Shown: positions 1-8,301, counted from the first letter of the stretch. The stretch is 64,000 nucleotides of DNA from Sulfurimonas sp. (GCF_019429335.1 NZ_JAHYJB010000008.1:1-64000); one strand, 5' to 3'. The notes: generated by a model not told the origin, from the letters alone. Made by a program: numbers and translations.

Positions 1-30
1 TTAAACTTAAGTGTCGGTTTTTACTCCAAA

Positions 31-117
31 GTGTCCGAATCATTTCCGACACCACTGTCCGATTAGAACCGACATCACTGTCCGAACTCAACCGACATTA
101 GTGTCCGATTTGAACCG
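31..117. repeat. Cluster of four ~23-bp imperfect palindromic repeats
   Basis: The core TGTCCGA recurs at 32, 56, 79 and 102, a spacing of 23-24 bp. The first three units are each closed by a partial inverse, (C)CGACA, so each unit is itself an imperfect inverted repeat (TGTCCGAT...ACCGACA). A half-unit, gtgtcggtt, sits at 11-19. The cluster ends just before the ribosome binding site of the antitoxin gene at 144. It could be an operator array for the toxin-antitoxin operon. It could also be the repeat-rich end of an IS21-type element lying left of the window, since the TTTTTACTCC string at 19-26 resembles ends of that family. Neither reading is proven. Confidence 0.6.
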
Positions 118-143
118 TTTTTTGCAAAGGGAGGGGTTTTAAC

Positions 144-401
144 ATGCAAACCATCCAAATTAATAATCCGGAAGTAGAAAGCTTTATAGCTTCAAGATAT
201 GGTAATGACACGCAAAGCTTGGTCAATGATTTTATAAAATTTGTGAAGCTTTCTTTAGATGATGGCTACCCTGCGATTACAAAAGAAGAAGCAAAAAAAA
301 GAGTTGCAAAATCACTCCAAGATATAAAAAGCGACGAAGCTGTACTACTTAGCCAAAAAGAGTATGATAAAGAGATAGATGAATTTATGAAGACTTTGTA
401 G
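144..401 (+). CDS. Antitoxin-like protein of a ParE-type toxin-antitoxin pair
   Basis: An 85-residue acidic, helical protein with no catalytic motif. It starts at an ATG preceded by a strong GGGAGGGG ribosome binding site. Its TAG stop is followed immediately by the ATG of a ParE/RelE-like toxin, so the two genes form a bicistron in the usual antitoxin-first order. Size, position and composition fit the small antitoxins that accompany ParE toxins in Campylobacterota. The call rests mainly on context, because no diagnostic DNA-binding fold can be read by eye. The repeat cluster just upstream is a candidate autoregulatory operator. The partner toxin is truncated by an insertion sequence, so this is probably an orphan antitoxin. 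Confidence 0.6.
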   Translation: MQTIQINNPEVESFIASRYGNDTQSLVNDFIKFVKLSLDDGYPAITKEEAKKRVAKSLQDIKSDEAVLLSQKEYDKEIDEFMKTL

Positions 402-596
402 ATGACAATTGTACGAAAAAGAGAATACTTAGATTCACTCAAAAGCATACTCTCTTACATCTCAAAAGATAGTAAAAACAAAGCTTTAACCTTCAAAAGC
501 GAAGTAGATAACAAAATCAACAACTTAGCAAACTTTCCACATAAATTTCGACCATCCGTTCATAATGAAGATGAGAATGTTAGAGATATGATCTGA
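402..596 (+). pseudogene. ParE/RelE-type toxin, 3' end removed by IS insertion
   Basis: The 64-residue reading frame has the ParE layout: two N-terminal helices (YLDSLKSILSYISKDSKNKA), then a basic region and 'NFPHKFRPS...VRDMI'. ParE toxins normally run to about 90-100 residues, with further beta strands after the VRDMI-like strand. Here the frame stops at TGA inside the left inverted repeat of the IS that starts at about 593. The missing C-terminal strands are not found on the far side of the IS (1796-1927). The toxin is therefore most likely inactive. Translation is coupled to the antitoxin (TAG directly followed by ATG). Confidence 0.7.
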
Positions 597-614
597 TGTT
601 ACGATAATCTAAAT
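593..614 (+). repeat. IS left inverted repeat (IRL)
   Basis: This 22-bp end begins CTGATGTTACGATAATCT and is an exact reverse complement of 1774-1795. It supplies the TGA that ends the truncated toxin frame. Confidence 0.85.
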
Positions 615-678
615 CATTAAATTTACAAAAAGTAACATTGCAAGATTTTATAGGCATTAATAATGCTTAAAAGAGTGT

Positions 679-1746
679 ATGCAACAACTACAAGATATTT
701 ACATAAACTTCACAATAAGTTCATTCGGAAAAATAGAAATGACAAAACTTTCACAACTAACAGGTCGGAGTCATGATATCTTTACAAAGTATTTACTCTT
801 AGATAATTCTCTTGATGATGATAAAAGGCTATGGAAGTCAATAAAACCATTTCTAAGAGAGTATGAGAATGAAGAGAGTGGCTGCATTCTTATAGATGAT
901 ATGCTTATGCATAAGCCATGGACAAAAGCTAATGATGTTGTTTGTTGGCACTATGACCATGTATCTCAAAAAATGGCAAAAGGTATCTTGATGCTAAACT
1001 TTCATTATACAGATGCTACAGGCATATCCATTCCATTAGGATATGAAATTATCACAAAGACAGAAGATGTTTGGAGTGAAGAGTATCAGAAATATATCAA
1101 AAAATCGCTCTTTACTAAAAACGAAATAATGCAAGATAAACTTCATGTTTTACATTTTAACAACGAGGTAAAATACAAATACATTTTATTTGATAAATGG
1201 TTTGCAAGTACCAAGAACTTGCTATTTATCGAAGAAGAACTCCAAAAGAAGTTTGTATGTCCAATAAAAAGTAATAGAAAAATAGCACTTACTTTGGAAG
1301 AAAAAAATAAAGGAAAATATGTTAATATCTCAACTATAGATATAGAGGGTGGTAGTAGTCGTTTGGTATACCTTGAGGGTTATGAAAAACCTTTAAGACT
1401 TATCAAGCAAGTAGTCAAAAACGGCGATGATGGCGAATCTACTTATTTATATCTTGTTACAAATGATATAGACTTATCTTTCGATGAAGTACTCGAAATC
1501 TACAAAAGACGGTGGAAAATAGAGGAATATCACAAATCACTCAAGCAGAATTTAAAAATAGAACACTCCCCTACAAAAGTTGAAACTTCACAAAGAAACC
1601 ATATACACTTAGCCGTACTTGGCTTTATTAAATTAGAAAAACTTCGACTGAGTTACAAAATGAACCATTTTGCTATCAAGGAAAAAATCTATATTGAGGC
1701 TCTTCGGAGTGCTTATCAAAAAGTTCAGGAATTACAGGTTGCTTAG
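679..1746 (+). CDS. IS4/IS701-type DDE transposase
   Basis: This 355-residue transposase catalyses cut-and-paste movement of the surrounding IS. Candidate DDE residues are the Asp in 'CILIDDMLM' (about residue 75), the Asp in 'YILFDKWFAS' (about 173) and the Glu in 'YKRRWKIEEYHKSLKQ' (about 280). The last string matches the Y-(2)-R-(3)-E-(6)-K signature of the IS4 superfamily. The N-terminal 60 residues carry a helix-turn-helix-like segment. Length and motifs look complete, and the flanking inverted repeats are perfect, so the element may still be mobile. The exact family (IS701, ISAba11-like or another) cannot be fixed by eye. Confidence 0.85.
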   Translation: MQQLQDIYINFTISSFGKIEMTKLSQLTGRSHDIFTKYLLLDNSLDDDKRLWKSIKPFLREYENEESGCILIDDMLMHKPWTKANDVVCWHYDHVSQKMAKGILMLNFHYTDATGISIPLGYEIITKTEDVWSEEYQKYIKKSLFTKNEIMQDKLHVLHFNNEVKYKYILFDKWFASTKNLLFIEEELQKKFVCPIKSNRKIALTLEEKNKGKYVNISTIDIEGGSSRLVYLEGYEKPLRLIKQVVKNGDDGESTYLYLVTNDIDLSFDEVLEIYKRRWKIEEYHKSLKQNLKIEHSPTKVETSQRNHIHLAVLGFIKLEKLRLSYKMNHFAIKEKIYIEALRSAYQKVQELQVA

Positions 1747-1773
1747 AATTGTAACATTTCTAGGAATTTATAA

Positions 1774-1795
1774 ATTTAGATTATCGTAACATCAG
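1774..1795 (+). repeat. IS right inverted repeat (IRR)
   Basis: Ends ...TTATCGTAACATCAG and is the exact reverse complement of the left end at 593-614. The 28 bp between the transposase stop and this repeat hold no gene. Confidence 0.85.
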
Positions 1796-1927
1796 TAAAT
1801 AATTTATTACCGTGTAGAAAATTCATTCTATTCCAACTACCCTTAATCTATAATAACAAATATAAGTATTCAATCCAATAGAACATTATTTTAGATAAAA
1901 TATAAAAAATATAAAAAAAGCTTTTAA

Positions 1928-3313
1928 ATGAACTCACTTAGCATATTTGGCACAAGCAGCGATGCCGGAAAATCGACACTCAGTTTTGCGATAACCTATC
2001 TTCTGCACCATCGTGGCATCAGCGTAGCTCCCTTTAAAGCCCAAAACGTCTCAAATAATTCACATGTAACGGATGATAGTGGCGAGATAGCAATCCCTCA
2101 GTACTTTGCGGCAGAGGCAATAGGCCTAAAAACAACTACAAATATGAACCCTGTTTTGCTAAAGTCAGGCTCAAAAAACAGCGCTCATCTCATCATTAAC
2201 GGCAAAAGTGTAGGCGAGAGGGACATGCATGCATATTACCGTGACATAAAAACACTACAACCCATCGTAAAAGAGGCATTTTTAAAGCTCAAAGATGAGT
2301 ATGACGTCATTGTCGCCGAGGGGGCTGGAAGTCCTGTTGAGCTTAACCTTATGGATAAAGACCTCTCTAATATCTACGTGGCAGATGAGTTTAACACAAA
2401 GATTATCTTGATTGCGGACATTGAGCGCGGCGGAGTTTTTGCATCCATTTACGGAGTTTATAAACTGCTTCCAAAAAAACTGCGTGAAAATGTTATCGGA
2501 GCAATCGTCAATAAATTTCGAGGCGACATAACTCTTTTTGATGAGGGCAGAGTTATCATAGAGAAGAAGTTTGGCATCAAAGTTTTGGGCGTTGTGCCAT
2601 ACAAACCATTTAACCTCGGTTTTGAAGACAGCCAGTCTATAATGAACTACACTCAGGACAATTTAAAAGCCAAAATCAAGGTAGGCGTTATAAAACTCCC
2701 GCACATCAGCAACTTTACAGACTTTGAGCCGCTTGTTGCGGACCGTGAAGTTGCACTCTCCTTTATCTCAAATCCCGCCGAGGCTTCTGTACGTGACCTG
2801 ATTGTTCTTCCAGGGAGCAAAAGAGTAGTAGAGGATTTGGCGTGGCTTCGTGAGAGAGGCTTTGAAGAGATTTTAACCTCTAAAAAACAAAAAATAGTCG
2901 CCATCTGCGGCGGTTATGAGATGATGTTTGAGCGCATCTTAGACCCAGACGGAGTGGAATCCGAACGTCAAGAGGTCAAAGGTTTAGGACGCATAAAAGG
3001 CGATGTAGTTTTTGGCAAAGAGAAGATTGTGAAAAAGGGGTGTTACTATCTCTTTGGCTACATGATAGATGGCTACGAAATACATAACGGAGTTGCTAAA
3101 AAAAGAGTTGTAAAGAAGAAAAATCTATACGCTACTTTTGTGCACGGCATTTTTGAAAACGACTCATTTAGATACAGACTATTCTCTAAAATAGATAAAA
3201 ACTACGAGGGATATGACTTTAAAGAGTACAAGGCAAAAGCGATAGATGAGTTTGCAGAACATATAAATCTACATGTAGATATGGATTTTATAGAAATGGC
3301 GCTCCATGAGTAA
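1928..3313 (+). CDS. cobQ: Cobyric acid synthase CobQ
   Basis: CobQ amidates four side chains of adenosylcobyrinic acid a,c-diamide, using glutamine and ATP, to give adenosylcobyric acid. The 461 residues show the N-terminal P-loop-like dethiobiotin-synthetase-type ATPase ('GTSSDAGKST', residues ~8-17; 'KAQNVSNNS'). They also show the C-terminal class I glutamine amidotransferase domain, with the nucleophile Cys in 'VAICGGYEM' (~327) and the His in 'FVHGIFEN' (~406). This is close to the usual length of the family. It opens a tightly packed operon: the next gene, cobU, overlaps by 8 bp. I see no cobalamin riboswitch in the 130 bp upstream, only an AT-rich stretch with a possible -10 (TAAAAT near 1896). 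Confidence 0.95.
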   Translation: MNSLSIFGTSSDAGKSTLSFAITYLLHHRGISVAPFKAQNVSNNSHVTDDSGEIAIPQYFAAEAIGLKTTTNMNPVLLKSGSKNSAHLIINGKSVGERDMHAYYRDIKTLQPIVKEAFLKLKDEYDVIVAEGAGSPVELNLMDKDLSNIYVADEFNTKIILIADIERGGVFASIYGVYKLLPKKLRENVIGAIVNKFRGDITLFDEGRVIIEKKFGIKVLGVVPYKPFNLGFEDSQSIMNYTQDNLKAKIKVGVIKLPHISNFTDFEPLVADREVALSFISNPAEASVRDLIVLPGSKRVVEDLAWLRERGFEEILTSKKQKIVAICGGYEMMFERILDPDGVESERQEVKGLGRIKGDVVFGKEKIVKKGCYYLFGYMIDGYEIHNGVAKKRVVKKKNLYATFVHGIFENDSFRYRLFSKIDKNYEGYDFKEYKAKAIDEFAEHINLHVDMDFIEMALHE

Positions 3314-3806
3314 AAAAGCACTCTTTATCGGCGGCATCAAAAGCGGAAAATCTCTAAATGCAGAGATATACACTCTCAAGAACTCTTCAAAAAAACCAAT
3401 CTATCTGGCAACTACAGAGTTTATAGACGATGAGATGCAAAAACGCATCGACGCTCACAAACTCCAAAGAAGCGCTCAATTTGAAACTATCGAAGAGCCT
3501 CTGCAACTCTATAACGCAATAACAGAGTGTGATAGCTCTGTTTTAATTGAGTGTGTTAGTATCTGGATAAACAACATGCTCTACCACGGATTTGGATTTG
3601 AGGAGATGAAGAGAGAAATAGAGGAAATTTTGGCGCTTGATAAAACGGTCGTCTTTGTTCTAAACGATGTCGGATGCGGGATAATCCCAGAAAACAAGCT
3701 TGGACGTGAATTTATAGATATAAGCGGAAAATTATCTCAGCTTATCGCATCTTCTTGTGACGAGGTTTACCACACGATAGCCGGCATCTCAACGAGGATA
3801 AAATGA
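3306..3806 (+). CDS. cobU: Adenosylcobinamide kinase/guanylyltransferase CobU
   Basis: CobU phosphorylates adenosylcobinamide and then attaches GMP to give AdoCbi-GDP, the activated form used by CobS. The 166-residue protein has the P-loop 'GGIKSGKS' (~9-16). It also has 'RIDAHKLQR', whose His corresponds to the residue guanylylated in the family. Length is normal, slightly short. It overlaps cobQ by 8 bp and cobS by 4 bp (ATGA), which points to translational coupling within one transcript. Confidence 0.92.
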   Translation: MSKKALFIGGIKSGKSLNAEIYTLKNSSKKPIYLATTEFIDDEMQKRIDAHKLQRSAQFETIEEPLQLYNAITECDSSVLIECVSIWINNMLYHGFGFEEMKREIEEILALDKTVVFVLNDVGCGIIPENKLGREFIDISGKLSQLIASSCDEVYHTIAGISTRIK

Positions 3807-4531
3807 AAAATATTTTTAAAGGTTTCGCCCTCGCAATATCTATGTTAACAACTGTTCCTTTTTTTAAAATTCACGATTTTTACAAGGGAATAAACGGCTA
3901 CGCTGTTATGTTTTACCCGCTTGTAGGCTTCGTGCTGGGCGCTGTGTTATGGGGAGTGCATGAACTTTTAAATCCGTTTGTAACATCAACTCATCTTGGC
4001 ATCATCATCTTTGCTCTTTGGGTTTTGCTTACGGGGGCACTTCATCTTGATGGTTTCAGCGATACAGTGGATGGGCTTTATGCTCCTAAAGAGAGAGCCT
4101 TGGAGGTTATGAAAGACGCTCATATCGGCGGAATGGGGATGATAATAGGTGTCACTTTTCTTATCCTAAAAGCATCCTCTTTGGCGCATTTTGAACTATT
4201 CTATCTTCTGCCGCTTATTCTTATGCTCTCAAGACTAAACGCTGTTTTGGCAATCTACTTCTACCCTTACATCAGCAAAAGCGGGATGGGAACTTTGGCA
4301 AAAGAGGAGCTTACAAAATCGCAGATGCTTATAGCGCTCTTTTACTCATTTTTGATAGTTCTGCTATATAGCAAACTCCTTCTGCTTGTTAGCATTTTGT
4401 TAGTTTTGTTTGTTATTAAAAGCATATTTGTAAAGAGATACGGCGGTTTTACAGGCGATATTTACGGTTTTTGTATCGAAGTCAGCGAGCTTGTTCTTCT
4501 AAATATAGTACTCTTTGGCTTTTTTATATGA
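3803..4531 (+). CDS. cobS: Adenosylcobinamide-GDP ribazoletransferase CobS (cobalamin synthase)
   Basis: An integral membrane enzyme that joins AdoCbi-GDP to alpha-ribazole (or its phosphate) to make cobalamin. The 242 residues contain the conserved 'GALHLDGFSDTVDGL' signature near residue 80, in which the acidic residues bind metal. Several hydrophobic membrane helices follow. It overlaps cobU upstream and cobC downstream by 4 bp each. The set cobU-cobS-cobC-cobT is the classical nucleotide-loop assembly pathway. Confidence 0.95.
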   Translation: MKNIFKGFALAISMLTTVPFFKIHDFYKGINGYAVMFYPLVGFVLGAVLWGVHELLNPFVTSTHLGIIIFALWVLLTGALHLDGFSDTVDGLYAPKERALEVMKDAHIGGMGMIIGVTFLILKASSLAHFELFYLLPLILMLSRLNAVLAIYFYPYISKSGMGTLAKEELTKSQMLIALFYSFLIVLLYSKLLLLVSILLVLFVIKSIFVKRYGGFTGDIYGFCIEVSELVLLNIVLFGFFI

Positions 4532-5067
4532 GAGTAACACTTCTTCGCCACGGTGAGGTCGATGAGAGATATAAAAACTGCTACAACGGGCACATAGACA
4601 TAGGCTTATCGGAAAATGGCTCCGCTCAGGCAAAAGAGGTTGCAAAAAAGCTTGATGCAATGGAGTTTGACGCTGTTTATTGTTCTGATTTGAGACGCGC
4701 AAAAGAGACTCTTCAACACTCTCTGCATGTAGAAAATGCAATCTTTACGGATAAGCTCAGAGAGAAGTCGTGGGGAAAACATGAGGGACTTGGTTTTGAT
4801 GAGATTATCGCTCAGGGCGAGGCAGAGTACATAGACTTTTTACAGTGGATAGAAGCACTTGACGGAGAGGCGCACAAAGAGTATGTAAAAAGAGTTGAGA
4901 AGTTTTTTTTCGAGTTTTTACCATCACTCAAAAAAGAGAATATCTTGATCGTTACCCATGCGGGAGTTATCCATGTTTTGCTCTCTCTTATAAACGACAT
5001 AACGCTTGAAGAGGCTTTTGGCATAAAAATTGAGAACAGTTCGATAACAAGGGTTGAAATATGCTAA
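4528..5067 (+). CDS. cobC: Alpha-ribazole phosphatase-type histidine phosphatase CobC
   Basis: A 179-residue member of the histidine phosphatase (phosphoglycerate-mutase-like) superfamily. It shows the catalytic 'LLRHGEVD' at residues 4-11 and the second conserved His in 'VTHAGVIHVLL' near 150. In context it removes the 5'-phosphate of alpha-ribazole phosphate or adenosylcobalamin phosphate. The start chosen is the ATG at 4528, which overlaps the cobS stop as ATGA and begins exactly at the domain (MRVTLLRHGE). The ORF track's earlier start at 4471 lies inside cobS and adds 19 unrelated residues. Confidence 0.88.
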   Translation: MRVTLLRHGEVDERYKNCYNGHIDIGLSENGSAQAKEVAKKLDAMEFDAVYCSDLRRAKETLQHSLHVENAIFTDKLREKSWGKHEGLGFDEIIAQGEAEYIDFLQWIEALDGEAHKEYVKRVEKFFFEFLPSLKKENILIVTHAGVIHVLLSLINDITLEEAFGIKIENSSITRVEIC

Positions 5068-5070
5068 AAT
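5065..5070 (+). promoter_or_regulatory. Extended -10 promoter of the AAA ATPase-mscS-cobT unit
   Basis: TATGCTAAAAT sits at 5060-5070, an extended -10 (TGN-TAAAAT) of the kind common in Campylobacterota, overlapping the end of cobC. It would start transcription about 25 nt upstream of the ORF at 5101. Similar TATGCTAANAT strings precede ppsA (23713) and the second PAS gene (38447). Confidence 0.5.
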
Positions 5071-5100
5071 AAACCAAGATTTGAGAAACAAGGTCGAAAG

Positions 5101-6312
5101 ATGGGCGATAAAATCAGCAGCATTCTAATCTCTCTAAAAAACAAAATTGATAAATTTAAAAAACGTATAGGCATAGTTGATAAAAAAGCGCTTATCTCTT
5201 TTGAGCTTTCCGAATTTATACAGGAGAGCGAATCTGCACTGCAAAAACTTCCAGAAACCTACAAAAATATCTATGAGTTTACACATGTGCAAGCACAGTT
5301 TTTTGTAAACAGAGAAAAAGAACTCAAAGAGATTGGAAACTCTTTTACAAACTGGACAAAAAACCGTTTTGTCGCTTGTGCAATTATTGGAGAAAAGGGA
5401 TGCGGTATAACATCCATGCTTGATTATTTTTTGACCTCCATTCCGCAAATAGATACTATCAGGGGCGAACTGCACAAAAAAATATTCACTAAAGAGGAGT
5501 ACTTCAGATACTTCAACTCTCTCTTGAAAACAGAGGGAATTGTGTCAAATAAAGAGCTAATCGATTTTCTTAACAATACACAAGGTGCAAAAATAATTAT
5601 TTTAGAAAACATTCACCATATGTTCTTAAAAAAAATTGAAGGATTTGAGAGCATGAAGATGCTATTTGAACTTATCTCATACACTACAAAAAAAGTGTTT
5701 TGGATAGGTGTTTTAACTCCAGAGACATGGACCTACCTCAACAAAACAATCTCTATCTCAAACTACTTTACAAATGAGATATTTATGGAGCCTTTAGATA
5801 GTGATAACATAAAAGAGATAATTTCTAAGCGCAGTGAATTTGAAAATCTAAAAATAGAGTTTATCCCAAAAAATGAGAGACTTAAAAGCACTATGTTTAA
5901 GAAGCTAGGTGACGAAGATAAGCACCGTTTTTTAGAAGAAAAAATTTTTAAACAGCTGCATAAACTATCAAATGGAAACATCTCTCTTGCAATGCTCTAC
6001 TGGGTAAGAGCGATTGAGAAGATTGATGAGCAAACTATCTTTGTCACAGAGATTGACGACATCGACTACTCATTTGTTAAAAATCTCTCCTCAGAAGCCC
6101 TCTTCGCACTTCAGGCGCTTATACTACATGACGGACTTGCGCTCAACGACTTCTCTATCGTGATGAACGAATCCCATGAAGAGTGCCGTAAGATGCTTAT
6201 GCCGATGCTAAAAGAGGGGTTGCTCATACAGCCGCATAAAAAGTACAATATAAATCCTGCCATCTATAAGCAGATACATGACTATCTCTTATCTAAAAAT
6301 TTTATCCACTAA
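5101..6312 (+). CDS. P-loop ATPase of the AAA/STAND type, function unknown
   Basis: A 403-residue soluble protein. It has a Walker A-like loop 'IIGEKGCGITSM' (about 96-107) and a Walker B-like 'KIIILENIHHMF' (about 162-173). The C-terminal 100 residues look like a winged-helix segment (LFALQALILHDGLALNDFS...). The N-terminal 60 residues are basic and helical and could bind a membrane or partner. No signal peptide is present. It has its own extended -10 promoter and is followed after 14 bp by an mscS gene, which itself overlaps cobT. Association with the MscS channel is suggested by position only. I do not recognise a named family. Confidence 0.7.
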   Translation: MGDKISSILISLKNKIDKFKKRIGIVDKKALISFELSEFIQESESALQKLPETYKNIYEFTHVQAQFFVNREKELKEIGNSFTNWTKNRFVACAIIGEKGCGITSMLDYFLTSIPQIDTIRGELHKKIFTKEEYFRYFNSLLKTEGIVSNKELIDFLNNTQGAKIIILENIHHMFLKKIEGFESMKMLFELISYTTKKVFWIGVLTPETWTYLNKTISISNYFTNEIFMEPLDSDNIKEIISKRSEFENLKIEFIPKNERLKSTMFKKLGDEDKHRFLEEKIFKQLHKLSNGNISLAMLYWVRAIEKIDEQTIFVTEIDDIDYSFVKNLSSEALFALQALILHDGLALNDFSIVMNESHEECRKMLMPMLKEGLLIQPHKKYNINPAIYKQIHDYLLSKNFIH

Positions 6313-6326
6313 GACGGAGCGCTAGT

Positions 6327-7205
6327 ATGAAATTTATAACTCTCTTATTTTTTACTTTTTTTACGCAGTTACTATTCGCTGCCGATGCCTTGACAGAGGA
6401 TGCCGAACCAGCAGTTGTCCCTATAGATTTTTTTGCAATATTTTCTCTCTCAAAAATTCTTTGGACGCTGCTCTTTTTTGTTATCGCTTATACATTTATA
6501 ACTCTTTTAACAAAAATATTTGAGTTTTTTGCGCAAAAGAGCGCCAGAGTCAGAATCCCTATAAAAGGGTTTATTCCACTCTTTAGAATTGCACTTTGGA
6601 CACTTTTTGTAATTGCAATCATAAAGATAATATACAACCCTCCAAAAGAGATTCTTCTTACTACTTTTGCCTCTGTTGCGATAGCGGTCGGTTTTGCTAC
6701 GCAGGATTTGCTCAAAAATATATTCGGCGGTATTATGCTTCTTTTTGACCGCCCTTTTAAAGTCGGTGACAAGATAAAAGTTGGCGAGGATTACGGCGAG
6801 GTTATAAACATTGGACTTCGTGCAACAAGAATTGCAACTCCTCAAGACTCAGTGGTAGTAATCCCAAATATGGAGCTTATGAACACCTCCGTTTCAAATA
6901 GCAACTCTGGCGAACTATACTGTCAAGTAGTTGCAAAAGTCATGCTACCCATTGATGCGCCGATGGATAAAATCCGCAAAATCGCCATTGAAGCGGCGCA
7001 AGTTTCAAGATATGTCTATCTTAACAAACCTATAGAAGTGCTTTTTACAAACAAAATCTATCAACGCAGCTCTTTTTTAGATATGGAGATAAAGGCATAT
7101 GTCATGGATATTCGTTATGAGTTTGAGTTTAAAAGCGATATGACGGAGATAGTTATAAAAGAGCTTTTTGCTCAAGGCATTATCAGCAAGGAAGATTTAG
7201 ATTGA
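6327..7205 (+). CDS. MscS-family mechanosensitive channel with signal peptide
   Basis: A small-conductance mechanosensitive channel of 292 residues. Residues 1-19 look like a cleavable signal peptide (MKFITLLFFTFFTQLLFAA). Three membrane segments follow. The pore-lining TM3 region reads 'TTFASVAIAVGFATQDLLKNIFGGIMLLF', and the beta domain begins 'RPFKVGDKIKVGEDYGEV'. These match MscS, which opens under membrane tension to release solutes during hypo-osmotic shock. It overlaps the cobT start (TGATG), so it is translationally coupled to a cobalamin gene, an unusual pairing. A second, shorter MscS is encoded at 33556. Confidence 0.9.
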   Translation: MKFITLLFFTFFTQLLFAADALTEDAEPAVVPIDFFAIFSLSKILWTLLFFVIAYTFITLLTKIFEFFAQKSARVRIPIKGFIPLFRIALWTLFVIAIIKIIYNPPKEILLTTFASVAIAVGFATQDLLKNIFGGIMLLFDRPFKVGDKIKVGEDYGEVINIGLRATRIATPQDSVVVIPNMELMNTSVSNSNSGELYCQVVAKVMLPIDAPMDKIRKIAIEAAQVSRYVYLNKPIEVLFTNKIYQRSSFLDMEIKAYVMDIRYEFEFKSDMTEIVIKELFAQGIISKEDLD

Positions 7206-8260
7206 TGAATACGTACAACATTTTTACAAACGAGCCTGACACTCTGCCAAGCGGCAAAGCGGACTTTTTACTAGCAGCTTCCGTTACAAAAACCTGCGAG
7301 ATTGAGGGGATAACTCAAGCGGGCATCCCCGGAATGATACCGCTTACTCCTACGCTTGATGCGGAGTTTATCATAAACGAAAGAGTCTACTCTCTTGGTG
7401 AAGTTGCAGAAACTCCAACAGGCGTACCTACCCCTGCAATCATTACAAGAGCGGTACACAACCTCACACCTTTTAGCGCTATAGAGATTCTTGACTTGGG
7501 ACTGCAAAGAGTGCCGCAAAATTCACCGTGCCAGCACTTTAACATTCTCCCATCTGACTCGATAGCCACGGGTGCAAATATAGACGCAAAAGCTGTTTTT
7601 GAAAAAGGGATGAGAGCGGGAAGAGCTTACGAGCTAAAAGGAAGCTATCTTATCCTCGCAGAGAGCACGCCTAGCGGAACAACAACAGCCGCGGCAACAG
7701 CCTTGGCACTCGGATATGAGTGCAGAGGCGACTTCTCTTCAAGTTTTCTAAATGTGCCGAGCAATATCAGAGACGAGACCATAAACATGGCTCTTTCTTT
7801 GATAAATAACGATATGGGCAATTTTGAAAAGCTCTCCTTTGTGAGTGACAATATGCTTATCTTCTGTGCCGGTTTTTTAATGGAAGCAACGCGGAGATTT
7901 CATGTGGTTTTAGCCGGAGGAACACAGATGGCGGCGTGCCTTTTGGTGGCGGACGCACTTAGAGAAGATGTACTGATGAGAGTAAAACATGAGAATATTA
8001 CTCTTGCAACTACGCAGTGGGTGGCAGGTGATAAAAACTCGAATATTGCGCATATTTTATCACTTCTAAGCTACAAGCCGCATGCGATTTATACGACCTT
8101 TTCATTTAAAGAGGCGACAATTTCTGTTTTGAAAAAATATGACGATGGAGAGGCTAAAGAGGGCGTAGGTGCAGGCGGAGCGCTTGCTTATGCCTATACA
8201 AACGAGAGCGACAACGAAGAGATTTTAAGAGAGATTGAGCGCATTTTATATATAATGTAA
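7205..8260 (+). CDS. cobT: UPF0284/TIGR00303-type nicotinate-nucleotide:dimethylbenzimidazole phosphoribosyltransferase (CobT-like)
   Basis: CobT transfers phosphoribose from nicotinate mononucleotide to the lower-ligand base to give alpha-ribazole phosphate. The 351-residue protein resembles the divergent UPF0284/TIGR00303 branch found in archaea and cyanobacteria. Features seen are the Gly-rich 'VGAGGALAYAY' at the C-terminus, 'LAGGTQMAACLLVADAL' (~238-254) and 'STPSGTTTAAATALALGY'. The ATG at 7205 overlaps the mscS stop (TGATG) and is preferred to the TTG at 7202 in the ORF track. The gene is separated from cobQUSC by the ATPase and mscS, but clearly belongs with them functionally. Confidence 0.85.
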   Translation: MNTYNIFTNEPDTLPSGKADFLLAASVTKTCEIEGITQAGIPGMIPLTPTLDAEFIINERVYSLGEVAETPTGVPTPAIITRAVHNLTPFSAIEILDLGLQRVPQNSPCQHFNILPSDSIATGANIDAKAVFEKGMRAGRAYELKGSYLILAESTPSGTTTAAATALALGYECRGDFSSSFLNVPSNIRDETINMALSLINNDMGNFEKLSFVSDNMLIFCAGFLMEATRRFHVVLAGGTQMAACLLVADALREDVLMRVKHENITLATTQWVAGDKNSNIAHILSLLSYKPHAIYTTFSFKEATISVLKKYDDGEAKEGVGAGGALAYAYTNESDNEEILREIERILYIM

Positions 8261-8301
8261 ATTTATATGTTAGAATTTCTCTAAAAAAAGGTTTTTTAGT
8301 T

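Larger units (their letters stand above)
593..1795 (+). mobile_element. IS4-superfamily insertion sequence, ~1.2 kb, with 22-bp perfect inverted repeats
   Basis: The element is bounded by a perfect inverted repeat: the left end, CTGATGTTACGATAATCTAA (593 on), is matched by its complement ending at 1795. It contains a single transposase gene (679-1746). I see no convincing target-site duplication: the left flank reads gatatgat and the right flank taaataat. This suggests a flank was deleted or rearranged after insertion. The element interrupts the ParE-type toxin gene on its left. Family assignment is from the transposase YxxRWxIExxHKxxK motif, typical of the IS4/IS701 group, and not from a database match. 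Confidence 0.85.

Noticed and set aside
593-1795. Target-site duplication of the IS
   Set aside because: Flanks (gatatgat left, taaataat right) share no direct repeat beyond chance. Reported as absent.
1796-1927. Cobalamin riboswitch upstream of cobQ
   Set aside because: The gap is only 132 bp, AT-rich, and shows no B12-box-like conserved string. I could not support a riboswitch.
1796-1927. Continuation of the ParE toxin gene after the IS
   Set aside because: None of the frames gives the expected C-terminal ParE strands; stops occur at once.
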